From Spirochaetales bacterium (GTDB lineage: Bacteria; Spirochaetota; Spirochaetia; SZUA-6; DRHE01): a stretch of DNA of 9,020 nucleotides. The notes beneath the pieces were generated by a model. The model did not search any database. It had not been told where the DNA came from and saw only the letters and a list, made by a program, of their open reading frames with translations. Position 1 is the stretch's first letter, and each line of letters opens with the position of its first letter. Position numbers and translations under genes: made by a program. The stretch covers positions 1 to 9,020 of the forward strand of contig JAFGQJ010000070.1 in NCBI GenBank assembly GCA_016935715.1, written 5' to 3'. Shown piece by piece: positions 5,389 through 9,020 of this stretch.

Positions 5389-7134
5389 ATGAACGTTGTC
5401 GAAGGGATCATGGTTTCCCCGGGCATAGCCATCGGGCCCGCCTGCGTACGCGCCCCGGAGCTGCTGTCCGTTCCCTCCTACGAGATCTCCATGGGACAGA
5501 TACCCTATGAGATCGAGCGCTTTCAGGCCGCCCGGGCCAAAGCGGTACAGGATATCGAGATCCTGCTGCAGAGGGGCGAGCCCGAGATCGGAGACATGGA
5601 GAGGAAACTGCTCGACTCGCATCTGCTGATGCTCAACGATCCTCACTTCCAGGAGGAGCTCGTGCGCACTCTGAAGGAGCGCAGGAAGAACGTGGAGTCC
5701 GTGCTTAGGGAGATCGAGGAGTCTCTGGCCGAGAAGCTCGAATCCAGCGGAGACGAGTACCTCAAGGAAAGGGGACTCGATATCCGGGACGTCTCCAATC
5801 GTCTTCTTTCCCATCTGCTCAAGCAGAAACGGGGGAACCTGGCGGATATCGACCGGGAATGCGTGCTGGTAGCCCACAACCTGCTGCCCTCGGACATCAT
5901 CTCGATGAACCGCGAAAAGATCGTCGGCATCGCCACCGATTTCGGGGGCAAGACCTCCCACGTCGCCATCCTGGCGCGCGCCTTCGAGATACCGGCGGTT
6001 CTCGGGCTTTCCGATATCACGGCTTTCGTGCGGGACCAGGACAACGTCATTCTCGACGGCAACAGAGGCTTGGTCATCGTGGACCCGGACGAAGCCACGC
6101 TGAAGGGATACCTCACCAGCAAGGAGGCCTGGCAGCAGCACGAGCTGCAGCTGCTGAATCTCAACGAGCTGCGGGCGGAAACCAGGGACGGCAAGCTCCT
6201 CCAGCTGGAGTCCAACATCGAGGTCCCCGACGAAATCCACTCGGTACTTGCCCACGGCGCGGACGGGATCGGTCTGTTCCGCTCCGAGTTCCTCTACATC
6301 GTGCCGCGGAAGTTCCCCGACGAAGAGGAGCAGCTCCAGGCCTACAACCGGGTCCTCGAGGGGATGAAGCCCAGGAGTGTGACGATCCGTACCCTGGACC
6401 TGGGGGGGGACAAGGTCATTCCCGGCGTGATCCCGGGAGGGGAGCTGAATCCGATTCTGGGCTGGAGAGCGGTCCGCTTCTGCCTGTCCAAGCCGGATGT
6501 ATTCAAATCCCAGCTCAGAGCCCTGCTCAGGGCGTCGGTTCACGGGAACCTGAAAATCATGTTTCCAATGATCTCGGGAGCCGAAGAGCTGGAGAGCACT
6601 CTCGAAATCCTCGAGGAAGCGAAGGATGAGCTGCGCGGGCGCGGGCAGCCCTTCGACGAGCACGTGCCCATCGGGATCATGATCGAGGTGCCGTCGGCGG
6701 CGTTCACCTCGGACATACTGGCCAGGAAGGTCAGCTTTTTTTCGATCGGGACGAATGATCTGATTCAGTACATGATCGCGGTGGACAGGGAAAACGAGCG
6801 GATCGCCTACCTCTACGAACCCTTCCACCCGGGGGTCCTGCGGCTGATCAAGATGGTGGTGGATAATGCTCACAGCAACGGCATTCCCGTCGGCATGTGC
6901 GGGGAGATGGCCGGAGATCCCTATGCGGCCGTCATCCTCCTCGGCCTGGGTCTGGACGAATACAGCATGAGCGCAATCGGCATTCCCACGATCAAGAGGA
7001 TCATTCGCTCGGTAACCATTGCCGAGGCCGAGGAGCTGGTAGGAACCATCATGGAGATGAAATCCTCCCAAGAGATCGACCGGTACGTGCGTGCGTGGAT
7101 GGGGGAACGCTTTGATTTCATCTCTCAATACTGA
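5389..7134 (+). CDS. ptsI: Phosphoenolpyruvate-protein phosphotransferase (PTS enzyme I)
   Basis: Enzyme I takes phosphate from phosphoenolpyruvate onto a histidine and passes it to HPr, in the cytoplasm. The 581-residue length is normal (E. coli has 575). The N-terminus has SPGIAIG. A helical HPr-binding region follows, then the phosphohistidine loop GGKTSHVAILAR with His191. The C-terminal PEP-binding barrel shows GIGLFRSEF, LGGDK, MFPMISG, GIMIEVPSA, the signature FFSIGTNDLIQY, and catalytic Cys504 in GMCGEMAGDP. All key residues are present, so it should be active. ATG 5389 gives the usual distance to SPGIA. There is no Shine-Dalgarno, but a strong promoter sits directly upstream, which points to a leaderless mRNA. 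ATG 5410 has GAAGGG only three bases away and would shorten the first strand. No ptsH, hprK or permease gene is adjacent; der follows with an overlap. Confidence 0.97.
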   Translation: MNVVEGIMVSPGIAIGPACVRAPELLSVPSYEISMGQIPYEIERFQAARAKAVQDIEILLQRGEPEIGDMERKLLDSHLLMLNDPHFQEELVRTLKERRKNVESVLREIEESLAEKLESSGDEYLKERGLDIRDVSNRLLSHLLKQKRGNLADIDRECVLVAHNLLPSDIISMNREKIVGIATDFGGKTSHVAILARAFEIPAVLGLSDITAFVRDQDNVILDGNRGLVIVDPDEATLKGYLTSKEAWQQHELQLLNLNELRAETRDGKLLQLESNIEVPDEIHSVLAHGADGIGLFRSEFLYIVPRKFPDEEEQLQAYNRVLEGMKPRSVTIRTLDLGGDKVIPGVIPGGELNPILGWRAVRFCLSKPDVFKSQLRALLRASVHGNLKIMFPMISGAEELESTLEILEEAKDELRGRGQPFDEHVPIGIMIEVPSAAFTSDILARKVSFFSIGTNDLIQYMIAVDRENERIAYLYEPFHPGVLRLIKMVVDNAHSNGIPVGMCGEMAGDPYAAVILLGLGLDEYSMSAIGIPTIKRIIRSVTIAEAEELVGTIMEMKSSQEIDRYVRAWMGERFDFISQY

Positions 7135-8473
7135 GAAAAAGGTCTTTCAGGTTGCCATACTCGGCCGACCGAACGTCGGCAAATCCACCCTGTTCAATAG
7201 ACTCGTCGGCAGAAACAGGGCGATCACCCACACGAGCCCCGGCGTGACGCGGGACACCGTCGAAAGCCGGCTGCGCATCCGGGATCTGGAGGTTACCCTT
7301 CTGGACACCGGGGGGTACAGCAGGCACGGGGGGATCATCGAGCAGCGGGTTGCGGAGAACAGCACCCGGATAGCCGGGGATTGCGATCTGATTCTGCTGC
7401 TGGTGGAGGCCGGGGGATTGAGCGGCGAGGATCTCGATTTCGTGGAACGGCTGCGCCGCTACGGGGACAAGCTGATCCTGGTCGTGAACAAGGTGGACAG
7501 CGAGAGCCAGGCGATGAAGCTCGGAGAGTTCCACGCCCTCGGGTTCCGGCAGCTGATAGCGGTGTCGGCGGCTCACGGCAGAAACATCGACGAGCTCAAG
7601 GAAGGCATCTACCAGTTCGCCCTGCGCAGCGGCTATACCGCGGGGCAGGAGCCGGAGGGAAGAGAGGCAAAACGGGTCCGCCTCGCCATTCTGGGCAAGC
7701 CGAATACCGGGAAATCCACGCTGCTCAATCGACTGCTCCGCACCGAGAAATCCCTGGTCACCGACATTCCGGGAACCACGAGGGATCCGGTGGAGGGAAG
7801 CTTTCACTACCGGGGCTATGAGCTCCAGGTCGTGGACACGGCGGGGATTCGCCGCAAGAGCAAGGTGAGGGAGGCGGTGGAGTACTACTCTGTCAACCGC
7901 TCGATCAAGACCATAGAGGATGCGGACGTCGTGGTGCTGGTGATCGACGCAGCCGAGGGCATCACGGAACAGGATAAGAAAATAACCGCGTTGGCGGCCC
8001 GGCGGGGCAGGGGGATCATACTGGTTCTCAACAAATGGGACCGGCTGGTTGCGGGCCAGAGCAAAGCCCGGGCAGAGCAGCTATGGCGTGAGCTCCGGGA
8101 CAGGACGCGCTTTCTGTTTCCCACTCTGGGCTACACACCTGCTCTGAGGATATCCGCGCTGACAGGCCTGGGAGTCCAGCGCCTCCTGGATACGGTCGTC
8201 ACGGTGTTCGGCCAGCTCAACCGCAAGGTTGCCACCCCGCGGTTGAACCAGCTGCTGCAGGCCTGGGTTCGCGAGTACACGCTGCCGGTACGCGGGCGCA
8301 ACGTGAAAATCCGCTACGCCACCCAGACCGGGGTGAACCCCGTACGTTTTCTGTTTTTCGTGAACGATCTCAAAGGTTACCCGAAGCGGTACAATCAGTA
8401 CCTGACGGGAAGAATCCGCAGGGATCTGGGTTTCGACAAGATCCCCCTTTTCATCGAGGTGCGGGAGTCCTGA
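7112..8473 (+). CDS. der: Ribosome biogenesis GTPase Der (EngA), two tandem G domains
   Basis: Der is an essential GTPase of large-subunit (50S) assembly with two G domains and a KH-like C-terminal domain. Numbering from TTG 7112 (453 residues), the first G domain has GRPNVGKST at 18-26, DTGG at 65-68 and NKVD at 126-129. The second has GKPNTGKST at 195-203, DTAG at 242-245 and NKWD at 307-310, followed by ISALTG. The C-terminal domain ends with FVNDLKGYPKRYNQYL and RIRRDLGF, as expected. Start choice: TTG 7112 has GGGGGA five bases upstream. GTG 7091 is also in frame (460 residues) but lacks a Shine-Dalgarno. Either way the gene starts inside the end of ptsI (overlap 23 or 44 bases), so translation is probably coupled. 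Identity is certain; the start is moderately certain. Confidence 0.95.
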   Translation: MISSLNTEKKVFQVAILGRPNVGKSTLFNRLVGRNRAITHTSPGVTRDTVESRLRIRDLEVTLLDTGGYSRHGGIIEQRVAENSTRIAGDCDLILLLVEAGGLSGEDLDFVERLRRYGDKLILVVNKVDSESQAMKLGEFHALGFRQLIAVSAAHGRNIDELKEGIYQFALRSGYTAGQEPEGREAKRVRLAILGKPNTGKSTLLNRLLRTEKSLVTDIPGTTRDPVEGSFHYRGYELQVVDTAGIRRKSKVREAVEYYSVNRSIKTIEDADVVVLVIDAAEGITEQDKKITALAARRGRGIILVLNKWDRLVAGQSKARAEQLWRELRDRTRFLFPTLGYTPALRISALTGLGVQRLLDTVVTVFGQLNRKVATPRLNQLLQAWVREYTLPVRGRNVKIRYATQTGVNPVRFLFFVNDLKGYPKRYNQYLTGRIRRDLGFDKIPLFIEVRES

Positions 8474-8487
8474 AGCGAAGTCGCAAA

Positions 8488-8811
8488 ATGGCAACGAGAT
8501 ATTCGATCGGAGAGGTCAGTGAACTGCTCGGTGTGAAGCCGCACGTGATCCGTTATTGGGAGGAGGAGGTGCCTTTCATTGCGCCCAAGAAGAGCAAGTC
8601 GGGCCGGAGGGTTTACACGGATCGGGAGCTGCAGCTGCTGATACGCCTGAAGCACCTGCTTTACGAAAAGCGCTATACCATCGACGGTGCCCGGGAGAGG
8701 ATATGGAAGGAAACCTGTCCTTCCCGCGCGGATCTTACGGCGCGAATCGCCGCGGTGCGCAGTGATCTGCTCTCGGCATGGGAAAAACTGAAGGGAAGGA
8801 ATCATAAATGA
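8488..8811 (+). CDS. Short MerR-family transcriptional regulator
   Basis: The 107-residue protein is a MerR-type winged helix-turn-helix DNA-binding domain plus a short helical tail. YSIGEVSELLGVKPHVIRYWEE (about 5-27) is the helix-turn-helix, and SGRRVYTDREL (about 38-48) forms the wing and next helix. LLYEKRYTIDGARE (about 57-70) is typical of a subfamily of short MerR proteins. There is no effector-binding domain and no metal-binding cysteine pattern; the single Cys is near 77. It may act as a dimer through the C-terminal helix (about 80-102). It starts 14 bases after der without a clear Shine-Dalgarno, so it has no space for its own promoter and is likely cotranscribed. Its stop overlaps the next start as ATGA. 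Targets cannot be told from the sequence; the family match is clear. Confidence 0.9.
   Translation: MATRYSIGEVSELLGVKPHVIRYWEEEVPFIAPKKSKSGRRVYTDRELQLLIRLKHLLYEKRYTIDGARERIWKETCPSRADLTARIAAVRSDLLSAWEKLKGRNHK
8796..8800 (+). promoter_or_regulatory. Ribosome binding site of the UDP-sugar pyrophosphorylase gene (AAGGA)
   Basis: AAGGA ends seven bases before ATG 8808 and lies inside the last codons of the MerR gene. It supports the ATGA stop-start overlap as the real start of the next gene. Confidence 0.65.
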
Positions 8812-9020
8812 GGGGGGGCAGAGAATCGTCGATCATCGAAGAATGGAGAGACCGGGGACAGGGCCACCTGTTCGAGTTTTGGGACGAACGCTCCCCCGAG
8901 AGAAAACAAGCTCTTCTCGATGATCTCGATTCACTCGACCTGGAGGTGTATGAGCTGCTGCAGCGGCAGCTGAAGCGGAAGCTGGAAGATCCGGGCCGGC
9001 GGCGACTCGAGCCTGCCTCC
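8808..9020 (+). CDS. N-terminus of a UDP-sugar pyrophosphorylase (UDPGP/UAP1-like), cut by window end
   Basis: The reading frame starts at ATG 8808, overlaps the MerR stop by 4 bases (ATGA) and stays open for 71 codons to the window end. The visible residues are helical and charged. The stretch GQGHLFEFWDERSPERKQ followed by LLDDLDSLDL resembles the N-terminus of the eukaryote-like UTP:sugar-1-phosphate uridylyltransferase family (UDP-GlcNAc or UDP-glucose pyrophosphorylase), where a G-Q-x-H-L-F-x-F-W motif precedes the catalytic domain. The catalytic UTP-binding loop lies beyond the window, so substrate and activity cannot be judged. Such enzymes make UDP-activated sugars for envelope polymers. 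A run of seven G bases occupies codons 2-4. Coding is well supported by the binding site and coupling; the family call is from a short N-terminal motif only. Confidence 0.65.
   Translation, partial: MRGGRESSIIEEWRDRGQGHLFEFWDERSPERKQALLDDLDSLDLEVYELLQRQLKRKLEDPGRRRLEPAS

Noticed and set aside
5251..7128. Very long open frame (about 625 codons) on the minus strand opposite ptsI
   Set aside because: It is the mirror of a G+C-rich gene with strong third-position bias. Its translation shows no recognisable domain, and the plus strand encodes a complete enzyme I with all motifs.
1..9020. Mobile elements, CRISPR arrays, tRNA or rRNA genes
   Set aside because: I saw no transposase motifs, regularly spaced direct repeats, cloverleaf sequences or conserved rRNA segments; nearly all the sequence is filled by core genes.

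Overview
The window is a compact, roughly 60% GC bacterial chromosome segment made of core genes. I infer a free-living spirochaete (Spirochaeta-like). The grounds are the mix of an rny-ymdB pair, a membrane-anchored GerMN-domain protein, PTS enzyme I with no other PTS gene nearby, and a der / short-MerR / UDP-sugar pyrophosphorylase run. This is a guess from gene content and style; there is no rRNA or other marker in the window. I see no tRNA, rRNA, CRISPR array, insertion sequence or prophage gene. No stretch longer than about 115 bases lacks a gene.

Layout. (1) Bases 1-1276 hold the 3' part of a gene for an acidic protein with a Glu/Ala hexapeptide repeat; I cannot assign a function. (2) A 115-base gap carries an inverted repeat and a good sigma-70-type promoter. 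(3) Next is a tight plus-strand operon: rny (RNase Y), a YmdB/TIGR00282 metallophosphoesterase, and tlyA (rRNA 2'-O-methyltransferase). (4) A single minus-strand gene for a GerMN-domain protein converges on tlyA with only 9 bases between the stops. (5) An 80-base divergent gap carries a near-consensus promoter placed so close to ptsI that the mRNA should be leaderless or nearly so. (6) The plus-strand run ptsI - der - short MerR regulator - UDP-sugar pyrophosphorylase (cut by the window end) is joined by overlaps or very short gaps and looks like one operon.

How the genes fit together. The first operon is an RNA-processing and ribosome-modification unit: RNase Y starts mRNA decay at the membrane, the YmdB-like enzyme is a phosphodiesterase known to sit beside rny in Firmicutes, and TlyA methylates rRNA. 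The second operon joins PEP-dependent phosphorylation (enzyme I), ribosome assembly (Der), a regulator without an effector domain and nucleotide-sugar synthesis. That suggests coupling of carbon status, growth and envelope precursor supply, but this is inference from neighbourhood only.

I found no clearly new multi-gene system. The points most worth checking are: the YmdB-like gene has no ATG, GTG or TTG that keeps its metal-binding N-terminus, so it needs an ATC start, a recoding event or a sequence correction; ptsI appears leaderless, with an inverted repeat over its promoter; and rny has an abrupt change in base composition and arginine codon use after about codon 120.
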